Source: an uncultured Propionibacteriaceae bacterium
GTDB lineage: Bacteria > Actinomycetota > Actinomycetes > Propionibacteriales > Propionibacteriaceae
DNA: 21,949 nt
Direction of reading: 5' to 3'
Assembly (NCBI GenBank): GCA_936924635.1
Contig: CAKZHP010000030.1
Location: forward strand, 1 to 21,949
A model generated the notes under the pieces. That model worked only from the letters and a program-made list of their open reading frames with translations, was not told the DNA's origin and searched no databases. Of this stretch, positions 6,821 through 16,500 are shown piece by piece. The stretch's first letter is position 1; each line of letters opens with the position of its first letter. Both the position numbers and the translations under genes were made by a program.

Positions 6821-9223
6821 ATGAGTGCTCCGCAGATCGGGTCCAAGGCCTATGCCCTGGCGATGTTCGGTATCGTCAGTGTGCTGGCCGGCCTCCTGCT
6901 GGCCGGGTTGGCGATCCCCTTCGCCACCCTCACCGGTGCAGCCGCCAAGGCGACGGCCAACAGCCTCGACAACCTGCCGGCGGAGCTGGAGACGCCCCCC
7001 AACGCCACGAAGACGGTCGTCTACCTGGGCACTGGGCAGCCGCTCGCCGAGCTCTACGACCAGAACCGGGTCGTCGTCTCGCTGGAGCAGATCTCTCCCA
7101 TCATGCGCGACGCGCAGCTGGCGATCGAGGACCACCGCTTCTACGAGCACGGTGCCATCGACCTGAAGGGCACCTTGCGCGCTCTCGCCCGCAACTCCGC
7201 CGGCGGTGCCACGCAGGGCGGGTCGACGCTGACCCAGCAGTACGTCAAGCAGGTCCAGGTCGAGGCCGCTGCCTCCCGCGGTGACCAGGCCGGTGTGGCC
7301 GCGGCACAGGCACCCACGATCGAGCGCAAGGTGATGGAGATGCGGTACGCCATCGCCATCGAGTCCAAGTTCAGCAAGGACGAGATCCTCAACCGCTACC
7401 TCAACATCGCCTACTACGGCGACGGTGCGTACGGGGTCGAGGCCGCCGCCCGCCACTACTTCTCGACGACGGCCGCTCAGCTGACCCTGGCACAGGCGGC
7501 GATGATCGCCGGCATCGTCCAGAACCCCAACCTCGACCCGGTCAACCGCCCCACCCAGGCGATCGAGCGCCGCAACACCGTGCTCAACCGCATGGCCGAG
7601 CTCGGGAGGGCCACCCAGGCCGAGGTCGACGCCGCCAAGAAGGAAGGCTTCGACAAGACCAAGGTCCAGGCCAACAATCAGGGCTGCGCCGCGAGCGCCG
7701 TGAAGTACCCCTTCATGTGCGACTACGTGTACCGCACCTTGCTGACCAACCCCGCGCTGGGCCAGACCGTCGAGGAGCGCCGCAACGTCGTCATGCGGGG
7801 CGGCCTGCAGATCTACACGCAGATCGACCCGGGCATGATGGACGTGGCCCAGCAGGAGCTGTCGAAGCGCGTCGCCCCCACTGACCCGGTGGTCAGCACC
7901 ATGACGATGATCCAGCCCGGCACGGGCCTGATCCTGGCCATGGTGCAGAACCGCTACCAGATGGGCGGCAACGCCGCGGCTGGTCAGACCTTCTACAACT
8001 ACGCCGTCGAGCGCTCCGTGGGCGGCGCCGAGGGCTACCAGGCCGGGTCGACGTTCAAGCCCTTCACCGTGGCCGCCGCCCTCGACCGTGGGATCCCGCC
8101 CACACTGAAGTTCGACGCCCTCTCCCCGATGGACTTCAAGGGCAAGCAGTTCCTCACCTGTGACCCGAACGGCAAGGACTACCGGTTCAAGCTGCCGTCG
8201 GAGTACAAGGTCGAGAACTCCACGATCTCCGGTCGTGACATGGACATGTACCGGGCGACCGAGATGTCGGTGAACACGTACTTCATCCAGCTCGAGCAGG
8301 TCGCGGGCATCTGCCAGTCGGCACGAATGGCGGACAAGCTGGGCGTGAAGCTCTCCAACGGCAAGCTGCTGGAGAAGGAGTACGCCGAGATCGCCTCCTT
8401 CACCCTGGGCGTCGCCGAGGTGTCCCCGATCTCGGTGGCCTCGGCGTACGCGACGTTCGCCGCGCGCGGCGTCCGTTGCGACCCGATCATCATCAAGAAC
8501 GTCAAGTCGCGCGACGGCAAGGACATCGCCACCCCGAACGGCAACTGTGTGCAGGCGATCCCGCCGCAGATCGCCGACGGCGTCAACGCCGTCCTCTCCC
8601 GCGTCATGACCAACGGCACCGGCCGCATCGTGCGCACCGACGACGGCCGCCCGCAGGGTGGCAAGACCGGAACCATCGACTCGAACGCCGCCGTGTGGTT
8701 CGCCGGCTACACGCCGAACCTCGCCGGCGTCGCGATGATCGCCGTCGACAAGAACCCGGCGTACAAGGACTACTGGGCGGCCCGCAACGGCTCACTGAAG
8801 AACGTCACGCTCAGCACCGGGATGGAGCTTGCCGGTTCGGGCTCCGGCGACGCCGGCGACATCTGGAAGCCCACCATGTCGGCCGCTGTGAAGAACTTCC
8901 CCGCCGCCGACTTCACCGACCCGACGCCTGAGGTGATCAAGGGCAAGGCCCCGACTCCCCCGAGCACCCGCGGCATGAGCTACACCAACGCCAAGGCGAC
9001 GCTCGAGGGCGCTGGGTTTGCCGTGGTCGAGCGAAACGTCTACTCGAACTCGTCGCGTGGCAGCTGGGTCGGCGTCCAGTGCGAGGGTTACGTCTGCTAC
9101 ATGAACATCTCGATGGGGCCACGCCCGCAGGCCGCCCCGACGCAGCCCGCGGTCGTCGCGCCGCCGCAGCAGCCAGCACCCCCGCAGCAGCCGGCCGCAC
9201 CGTCCACGCAGGGCCCAGGGTGA
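6821..9223 (+). CDS. ponA: Class A penicillin-binding protein with C-terminal PASTA domain
   Basis: Bifunctional peptidoglycan synthase of 800 aa. An N-terminal membrane anchor (about residues 10-38) is followed by a GT51 glycosyltransferase domain with EDHRFYEHGAID (catalytic Glu103) and GGSTLTQQYVK. The transpeptidase domain has all three motifs: STFK (410-413, nucleophile Ser410), SVN (483-485) and KTGT (615-618). About residues 706-768 form one PASTA domain, which binds muropeptide stems and beta-lactams, with two cysteines in VQCEGYVCYMN that could form an external disulfide. A Pro/Gln/Ala-rich tail ends the protein. The ATG at 6821 gives the normal short cytoplasmic N-terminus; a frame open to 6722 has no support. 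The layout is that of mycobacterial PonA2, which also lies beside whiB4. The phosphoesterase gene overlaps its stop. Confidence 0.97.
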   Translation: MSAPQIGSKAYALAMFGIVSVLAGLLLAGLAIPFATLTGAAAKATANSLDNLPAELETPPNATKTVVYLGTGQPLAELYDQNRVVVSLEQISPIMRDAQLAIEDHRFYEHGAIDLKGTLRALARNSAGGATQGGSTLTQQYVKQVQVEAAASRGDQAGVAAAQAPTIERKVMEMRYAIAIESKFSKDEILNRYLNIAYYGDGAYGVEAAARHYFSTTAAQLTLAQAAMIAGIVQNPNLDPVNRPTQAIERRNTVLNRMAELGRATQAEVDAAKKEGFDKTKVQANNQGCAASAVKYPFMCDYVYRTLLTNPALGQTVEERRNVVMRGGLQIYTQIDPGMMDVAQQELSKRVAPTDPVVSTMTMIQPGTGLILAMVQNRYQMGGNAAAGQTFYNYAVERSVGGAEGYQAGSTFKPFTVAAALDRGIPPTLKFDALSPMDFKGKQFLTCDPNGKDYRFKLPSEYKVENSTISGRDMDMYRATEMSVNTYFIQLEQVAGICQSARMADKLGVKLSNGKLLEKEYAEIASFTLGVAEVSPISVASAYATFAARGVRCDPIIIKNVKSRDGKDIATPNGNCVQAIPPQIADGVNAVLSRVMTNGTGRIVRTDDGRPQGGKTGTIDSNAAVWFAGYTPNLAGVAMIAVDKNPAYKDYWAARNGSLKNVTLSTGMELAGSGSGDAGDIWKPTMSAAVKNFPAADFTDPTPEVIKGKAPTPPSTRGMSYTNAKATLEGAGFAVVERNVYSNSSRGSWVGVQCEGYVCYMNISMGPRPQAAPTQPAVVAPPQQPAPPQQPAAPSTQGPG

Positions 9224-10137
9224 GCCTTCGCGCTGTCGCCGGGTGCGTCGCTGCCGTCGCTGGGCTGGGGCTCGGCTGCGTCGCGTACGGGGCCCTGATC
9301 GAGCGCAACACGTTCCGTCTGCGTCGCGTCACCGCCCCGGTGCTCGCGCCGGGCGAGCTGCCGCTACGGGTGCTCCACGTCTCCGACCTGCACCTGTCGA
9401 CCGATCGGAAGAACCTGGTCCGGTACGTCGACTCGCTGGCCGGGCTGCGCCCCGACCTGGTCGTCAGCACGGGCGACAACTTCTCCTCCCCAGAGTCGCT
9501 GCCCATGGTGCTGGAGGCGTACGAACGCCTGCTCGCCGTTCCCGGCGTCTTCGTGTTCGGGTCCAACGACTACTTCGGGCCCACGCCGGTGAACCCGCTC
9601 AAGTACCTCGGGCTCGCGCCACGAGGCTCTGCGGTGCGGCCTGAGCTGCCCCATGCGGAGCTACGGGCCGCGCTGGTGGCCCGCGGCTGGCACGACGTCG
9701 AGCACCAGCGCGTGATGCTCGACGTCGACGGGCGCCGGGTCGAGGTGCGCGGCACCAAGGACGCTCATCTCGACCTCGATGCGTACGCCACCGTGGCCGG
9801 CCCGCCCGCCCCTGGCGTCGCCCTGTCGCTCGGCGTCACCCACGCCCCCTACCTCCGCGTGCTCGACGCCATGACCGCGGACGGACTGGGCCTGATCCTG
9901 GCTGGCCACACTCACGGCGGTCAGGTCTGCGTGCCCGGGTACGGCGCGCTGGTGACCAACTGCGACATCGAGCCGGCCCGGGTGAAGGGCCTGTCCACGC
10001 ACACCGCTGGCGGCCACACCTCGGCCCTGCACGTGTCGGCTGGCCTGGGCACCTCCCCGTACGCTCCGTACCGCTTCGCTTGTCCCCCTGAGGCGACCCT
10101 CCTCACCCTCGTGGGCCGTGACGCGGACGCGTTGTGA
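9220..10137 (+). CDS. Membrane-anchored calcineurin-like metallophosphoesterase
   Basis: A 305-aa protein from the GTG at 9220, which overlaps the ponA stop as GTGA. Residues 5-26 form one hydrophobic helix (signal anchor). The metallophosphoesterase motifs are in order: DLH (56-58), GDN (85-87), GSND (114-117, in place of the usual GNHD/E), VTHAP (His209) and GHTHGG (229-234). It therefore keeps a dinuclear metal centre. The family includes YkuE-type enzymes and lipid or UDP-lipid phosphoesterases; the conserved link to ponA (Rv3682-Rv3683 in M. tuberculosis, from memory) suggests a role in envelope lipid or cell-wall precursor turnover, but the substrate is unknown. The same frame is open back to 9079 over the PonA PASTA region, which is rejected. 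Confidence 0.92.
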   Translation: MSLRAVAGCVAAVAGLGLGCVAYGALIERNTFRLRRVTAPVLAPGELPLRVLHVSDLHLSTDRKNLVRYVDSLAGLRPDLVVSTGDNFSSPESLPMVLEAYERLLAVPGVFVFGSNDYFGPTPVNPLKYLGLAPRGSAVRPELPHAELRAALVARGWHDVEHQRVMLDVDGRRVEVRGTKDAHLDLDAYATVAGPPAPGVALSLGVTHAPYLRVLDAMTADGLGLILAGHTHGGQVCVPGYGALVTNCDIEPARVKGLSTHTAGGHTSALHVSAGLGTSPYAPYRFACPPEATLLTLVGRDADAL

Positions 10138-10162
10138 GCCACCCGCTGTGATGGGCTAGACT
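10132..10162 (+). promoter_or_regulatory. Candidate promoter of tRNA-Pro
   Basis: A -10-like TAGACT at 10157-10162 lies 21 nt before the tRNA 5' end. A -35-like TTGTGA at 10132-10137 covers the phosphoesterase stop; the 19-nt spacer is rather long, so only the -10 is convincing. Confidence 0.45.
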
Positions 10163-10183
10163 GGCCTACGGCCCTCGGGCCAT

Positions 10184-10261
<78 letters not shown>

Positions 10262-10263
10262 CT

Positions 10264-10281
10264 GACCACGAGTCCGTGGTC
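10264..10281 (+). terminator. Hairpin just after tRNA-Pro
   Basis: Perfect 7-bp stem GACCACG/CGTGGTC with the 4-nt loop AGTC, beginning 4 nt after the tRNA. There is no T tract, as often in GC-rich actinomycetes. Probable terminator or processing stop for the tRNA transcript. Confidence 0.5.
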
Positions 10282-10289
10282 GCGGAGGG

Positions 10290-10578
10290 CGATCCCGCCA
10301 GACGCGTGACGTCGTTGTCGGTGGCGTCTCCTACCTTCTCAGCGAGCCGCCGTCGTTCGGACATTGCGTCTGGCGTCTCACCGGCCGCAGCATCACCGGG
10401 TGCAGGGGCTCTTGTGCACCTCGGTGCCGTCGACGCCGAGAGGGATCACGGGGACGCGCGCGCTCAGAGCGAGCCGGGCACTACCCGCACGGCCCCGATG
10501 GCGGCGCCTGTCGCGAGACCGGGTGCTCTCGGGGAAGATGCCGACCAGACGACGAGTGATCGTGAGGCGACCGACGCC
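10290..10578 (-). pseudogene. Broken plsC-type acyltransferase (1-acylglycerol-3-phosphate O-acyltransferase remnant)
   Basis: The 320 bp between tRNA-Pro and lysC hold no intact gene, but one minus-strand frame (10578 to the TGA at 10395-10393) reads VGIFPESTRSRDRRRHRGRA and then ARLALSARVPVIPLGVDGTE. This matches the PlsC family pattern FPEGTRS...G.A+LAL...VPVIPV...GT, including the motif III Glu-x-Thr-Arg-Ser and the VPVIP block. A second frame from about 10364 reads RRLAEKVGDATDNDVTRLAG, resembling the family's C-terminal helix before LSGQEY, so a frameshift or small deletion separates them. The N-terminal half with the catalytic NHxxxxD is absent; sequence similarity begins immediately after the lysC stop. 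I take it as a decayed, 5'-truncated acyltransferase gene. The call is by eye and needs a similarity search. Confidence 0.66.
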
Positions 10579-10580
10579 GC

Positions 10581-11852
<1,272 letters not shown>

Positions 11853-11858
11853 TGACAA

Positions 11859-11881
11859 CCTCCTCGACCGGTGTGAGTCTA
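11859..11881 (-). promoter_or_regulatory. lysC ribosome binding site and candidate -10
   Basis: AGGAGG at 11864-11859 fixes the GTG start at 11852. TAGACT at 11881-11876 is a good -10 hexamer and would give a leader of roughly 15-20 nt, leaving no room for a lysine riboswitch. Confidence 0.5.
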
Positions 11882-11986
11882 GGGGCACACCCGCCTGTCG
11901 GGCGCTGGCGTACGGGGTGCGGACAGGCGACAGGCCCGCGCCAGCCCGCTGCTGCGGCCCTCGCCCGCCTGGGCGAGAATGTCTGG

Positions 11987-12427
11987 ATGACGCAGGGTGC
12001 AGGCGACCACGACGCGGTCGACAGGGAGGCAGCGGTCCCGGGCGCGTTCGAGGTGTACGCACGGGCGGCCGACCAGCAGCCCTCGTGGCAGCAGCCGCCG
12101 CCCGAGAAGACGCCACCACCACTACCGGCGCCCCGCCGCCCTCGCGCCCGGCGACGACCGGCCGACCAGAGTCAGGGTCCGGAGTCACCCCGTGGCCCGA
12201 CGCTGATGAGCCGCTTGCTACCGACCGTCGTGCTGCTGGTGGCGGCGTTGGTCTGCCTGCTGGTGGGCGCCAGCTATCACGTCGACGAGCTCATCTTCGT
12301 CGCGGTCCTCCTCGGCATGATCACCGTCATGTGGGTGGTCTGGTGGGTACGCGACACGGTGAACCACCTCGGTCGCCGGCGCCGGACCCGCGCCAGAGGC
12401 CGAGTGACACGTCGTCGCCGACGGTGA
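11987..12427 (+). CDS. Small membrane protein of unknown function, two TM helices
   Basis: 146 aa. The first 72 residues are hydrophilic and rich in Pro, Gln and Arg, without a domain I recognise. Two transmembrane helices follow (about 77-95 and 101-121, LLPTVVLLVAALVCLLVGA and LIFVAVLLGMITVMWVVWWV), with a very basic tail ending in six arginines. I choose the ATG at 11987 because codon use and protein character change there; the frame is open to 11873 over the lysC promoter region. GAGAAT ends 6 nt before the ATG and may be a weak leaderless -10. Divergent from lysC. Coding character is supported by the clean hydrophobic segments; function unknown. Confidence 0.72.
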   Translation: MTQGAGDHDAVDREAAVPGAFEVYARAADQQPSWQQPPPEKTPPPLPAPRRPRARRRPADQSQGPESPRGPTLMSRLLPTVVLLVAALVCLLVGASYHVDELIFVAVLLGMITVMWVVWWVRDTVNHLGRRRRTRARGRVTRRRRR

Positions 12428-12533
12428 CTGCTCCTGACGCTGACTGCTGTGCCAGCGGCGCCCGCGCCCTGGGATCACCCTGGAAACGGCTTCGTCTTCG
12501 GCCCGGGCACCTGCAAGGGGTGACAATGGGGAG

Positions 12534-13067
12534 ATGAGCACCCCCTACATCCCCCGCATGGTCGAGAGCGCCGACCGTGACGCGGCCGTCGCGCGCCTGC
12601 GGAGCGGCCTGGAGTCCGGTCAGCTCGACACCTCGACCTACCAGCGCCGGGTCGACACCGTTCTTGCGGCCCGGACGCAAGACGACCTCGACGCCGCCGT
12701 GATGGACCTCCCCCCGGTGGCCACGTCGGGGACCTTCGAGCTCTACCCGCACCAGACCGTCGCGGCGTACGAGCAGCCGGTGAACCCGAACGCCCCCGAC
12801 CCCACGCCCTCCCGGCAGCCGCGCCGTGACCCCGACCAACCCATGTCGTTCAAGGTCGGCAACGTCGAGGTGAGCAACATCCCGTCGTGGGTGATCCCGA
12901 CGATCGCTCTGGTCGCCCTGTTCGGGTTCATGGCGCTCACCGGGACGTGGTGGCTCTGGTGGCTGATCTTCTTCATCCCCGGGGGTGTCTGGGGCGGCAG
13001 CAGCAAGAGTCGCCGCATGCGTCGTGAGCACCCCGACTGGTACCACGACAAGCCCCGCAAGGACTGA
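12534..13067 (+). CDS. DUF1707 domain membrane protein
   Basis: 177 aa. Residues 8-60 (RMVESADRDAAVARLRSGLE...LDTSTYQRRVDTVLAARTQDDLDAAVMDLP) form a DUF1707 domain, an actinomycete-specific helical motif similar in layout to SHOCT. A proline-rich linker (75-105) leads to a hydrophobic region with two likely membrane segments (119-136 and 138-151, Trp-rich) and a basic C-terminus. The ATG at 12534 has GGGGAG directly before it (too close for an ideal Shine-Dalgarno) and GACAAT ending 6 nt upstream, so it may be leaderless. Function unknown; such proteins are thought to act in membrane-associated regulation. Confidence 0.88.
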   Translation: MSTPYIPRMVESADRDAAVARLRSGLESGQLDTSTYQRRVDTVLAARTQDDLDAAVMDLPPVATSGTFELYPHQTVAAYEQPVNPNAPDPTPSRQPRRDPDQPMSFKVGNVEVSNIPSWVIPTIALVALFGFMALTGTWWLWWLIFFIPGGVWGGSSKSRRMRREHPDWYHDKPRKD

Positions 13068-13121
13068 CGGCCCCGCCGCCCGCGAGAGCTCGTCGACGAC
13101 GGCGTCGCCGGTGCACGGTCG

Positions 13122-13406
13122 TCAGGCCAGCAGGTCCTGGTACTCGGGGTGGCGCTCGATGTACGTCGCCACGAACGGGCAGGTCGGCTTCACCTTCAGG
13201 CCACCGATCCGCCGTACGTCGTCAAGCGCGCCCTTCACGAGCAGCGACCCGTAGCCCTGCCCGCCGTGCGCCGGATCGGTCTCGGTGTGCACCATGTCGA
13301 CGACCCTGTCGCGCAGCCGGTAGTCGATCAGGCCGATCTGCTCGCCGGTGTCGGCGACGAGCACATAGCGCGACTGCGCTTCCTCATGACGTACGTCCAG
13401 GTTCAT
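13122..13406 (-). CDS. Small GNAT-like N-acetyltransferase (YjdJ/COG2388 type)
   Basis: 94 aa from the ATG at 13406 (MNLDVRHEEAQSRYVLVADT). It matches the minimal GNAT family: beta-hairpin GEQIGLIDYRL, MVHTETDPAHGGQGYGSLLVKGAL with an acetyl-CoA loop GGQGYG (48-53), and the C-terminal signature PTCPFVATYIERHPEY (Cys76, Tyr82, His86). Small-molecule or protein acetylation is likely, substrate unknown. The frame is open upstream to 13523, but those residues are Gly/Pro-rich and unlike the family. It is convergent with the DUF1707 gene and lies downstream of ileS on the same strand (130-bp gap). Confidence 0.88.
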   Translation of the reverse strand: MNLDVRHEEAQSRYVLVADTGEQIGLIDYRLRDRVVDMVHTETDPAHGGQGYGSLLVKGALDDVRRIGGLKVKPTCPFVATYIERHPEYQDLLA

Positions 13407-13536
13407 GCGCCCATCCCACCACAGGCCGCCGACACCCGGTCGCGTCCTGGCGCCAGCCCACCCCGACGGTCCCGGCTCCGTGAGGCCCGAGAGACCGCCG
13501 AGGCAGGGCTCCGTGAGCGTCACCGAGCGGCGTGGC

Positions 13537-16500
13537 TCACGCCTTCTGCACGCGGAAACTGATCCCGAGGTCGGCGTCGGTGGTCCAACCCTCGCCAGGC
13601 TCCGCCTCGGTCACCGACGTGGCCAGCACCTCGTCGGCCACCGCAGCCGGGTCGCCGCGCAGCGCGTCGGCCGCCTCGCCCGTACCCGCCCAGGTGAGCG
13701 TGATCCGGTCGGACACGTCGAAGCCGGCGGTCTTGCGGGCCTCCTGCACGACCCGTACGACCTCGCGCAGCCACCCCGCCCGCACCAGCTCGGGCGTGAG
13801 CTCCAGGTCGAGCGCCACCGTCTCGCCCTGCTCGTTGACCACCGACCAGCCCTCGCGCGGCCGCTCGGAGATCAGCACCTCCTCGGCCGTCACCTCGGTG
13901 CCGCCCTCGAAGCCGACCGTCGCGGTGCCGTGCTCGCGCAGCTCGGCCGCCAGTGATGCAGCGTCGGCCGCGGCGATCGCCTGCGCCACCAGCGGTGTCT
14001 GCTTGCCGAACCGCTTGCCGAGCGCCCGGAAGTTGCCCTTGGCCGAGTAGTCAACCAGGTCACCGGCGCTGGAGAACGACTCCAGCGAGCCGACGTTCAG
14101 CTCGGCGGTGATCTCGCCGACGATCTCGTCGTCCAGGCGCGCCAGGGTGGAGGAGGCCACCAAGGCACGGCTGAGCGGCTGGCGTGTACGCACCTTGGCC
14201 TCCGACCGGGCCGCGCGGCCGAGCTCCACCAGGCGATGCGCGACGTCCATCGACTGCGACAGGGAGGTGTCAATGAGCGACTCGTCGACCGTCGGCCAGG
14301 CGGCCAGGTGCACCGACGCAGGCGCCTCCGGGTCGGTCGCCACCACCAGGTCCTGCCAGACGCGCTCGGTGACGAACGGCACCAGCGGGGCCATCAGCCG
14401 GGTGAGCACGTGCAGCACGTCGTGGAGGGTCTGCAGCGCGGAGGCGTCGCCGTCCCAGAAGCGGCGGCGCGACCGGCGGACGTACCAGTTCGAGAGGATG
14501 TCGGTGAACGCCGACAGCCGGGTGCCGGCCGCGAGGGTGTCGAAGCCCTCGAGGTCGGTGGTGACGTCGCGTACCAGCTTGTGGGTGGCCGACAGCAGCC
14601 AGCGGTCGAGCACGTGACGGTCGGCCGGGGCGGGCGCGTCACCGCCGGGCGTCCAGCCGTTCGTGCGGGCGTACAGGGCCTGGAACGCGACCGTGTTCCA
14701 GTAGGTGAGGAGCACCTTGCGGACGATCTCCTGGATCGTCTTGTGCCCCACCCGCCGCGCCGCCCACGGCGAGCCGCCGGCCGCCATGAACCAGCGCACC
14801 GCGTCGGCGCCGTGCTCGTCCATGAGCGGGATCGGCTCCAGGATGTTGCCCAGGTGCTTGCTCATCTTGCGGCCGTCCTCGGCGAGGATGTGGCCCAGGC
14901 AGAGCACGTTCTTGTACGAGGAGCGGTCGAACACCAGCGTGCCGACGGCCATCAGCGAGTAGAACCAGCCGCGGGTCTGGTCGATCGCCTCGCAGATGAA
15001 GTCGGCCGGGTAGGCGCGCTGGAACTGCTCGCGGCTGCCCTCTGCGTACGGGTAGCCCCACTGCGCAAACGGCATCGACCCGCTGTCGAACCAGGCGTCG
15101 ATCACCTCCGGCACCCGGGTGGCGGTCTCGCCGCAGGTGGGGCAGGCGAAGGTGACGTCGTCGACGTACGGACGGTGCGGGTCGAGCCCGGACTGGTCGG
15201 TGCCGCTCAGCTCGGTGAGCTCGGCGCGCGAGCCGACGCAGATCTGGTGACCGGCCTGGCAGCGCCAGACCGGCAGCGGCGTGCCCCAGTAACGCTTGCG
15301 CGAGAGCGCCCAGTCGACGTTGTTGTCGAGCCAGTCCCCGTACCGGCCGTCCTTGATGTGCTCGGGGAACCAGTTGGTCTCCTGGTTCTCGCGGTGCAGG
15401 GCGTCCTTGATCTGGGTGGTGCGGATGTACCACGACGGCTGCGCGTAGTAGAGCAGCGCGGTGTGGCAGCGCCAGCAGTGCGGGTACGGGTGCTCGTACT
15501 CCTTGACGCGGAACATCAGGCCACGCTGCGTGAGGTCGTCGATCAGCACCTGGTCGGCGGTCTTGAAGAACATGCCACCGACGAGGTCGAGCTCGTCGGT
15601 GAAGGTGCCGTCGGGGAGGATCGGGTTCACCATCGGCAGCCCGTACGCGCGGCACGTCGCCATGTCGTCCTCGCCGAACGCGGGCGCCTGGTGCACGAGG
15701 CCGGTGCCGTCGGAGGTGGTGACGTACGTGGCGTTCACCACGTAGTGCGTGCCGCCCTCGGTCTCGGGGAACTCCAGCAGCTCGAAGGGGCGCTGATAGG
15801 TCCAGCGCTCCATCTGCGCACCCGTGTACGACTCGCCGACGACCCACTCCTCCCCGAGCACGGCGGCGGCGAGCGGCTCGGCCACGACGACGCGCTCGTC
15901 ACCTCGGGTGGCCACCACGTAGGTGACCTCGGGATGTACGGCGACGGCGGTGTTGGAGACCAGCGTCCACGGGGTCGTGGTCCACACCAGCAGGTCGGCC
16001 TGGCCCGCGAGCGGGCCGGAGGTGAGCGGGAAGCGTACGAACACCGACGGGTCCTTCACCGTCTCGTACCCCTGCGCCAGCTCGTGGTCCGACAGCGTCG
16101 TGCCGCAGCGCGGGCAGTACGGCGCCACGCGGTAGTCCTCGACCAGCAGCCCCTGGGAGTGGATCTGCTTCAGCGCCCACCAGACCGACTCGACGTACTC
16201 CGGCGCCATCGTCCAGTACGCCGTGTCGAGGTCGACCCAGTAGCCCATCCGGTCGGTGAGGGCGCTGAACGCGTCGACGTGCCGCCCGACCGACTCGCGG
16301 CAGCGGGCGTTGAACTCGGCGACCCCGTACCTCTCGATGTCAGGCTTGCCGTTGATGCCGAGCTCCTTCTCGACCGCGAGCTCGACGGGCAGGCCGTGGC
16401 AGTCCCAGCCGGCCTTGCGCTCCACGTGGTAGCCCTGCATGGTGCGGAAGCGCGGGAACACGTCCTTGAACACGCGCGCCTCGATGTGATGCGTGCCGGG

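Noticed and set aside
11853..11986. Lysine riboswitch or attenuator before lysC
   Set aside because: The likely -10 leaves a leader of only about 15-20 nt, too short for such an element.
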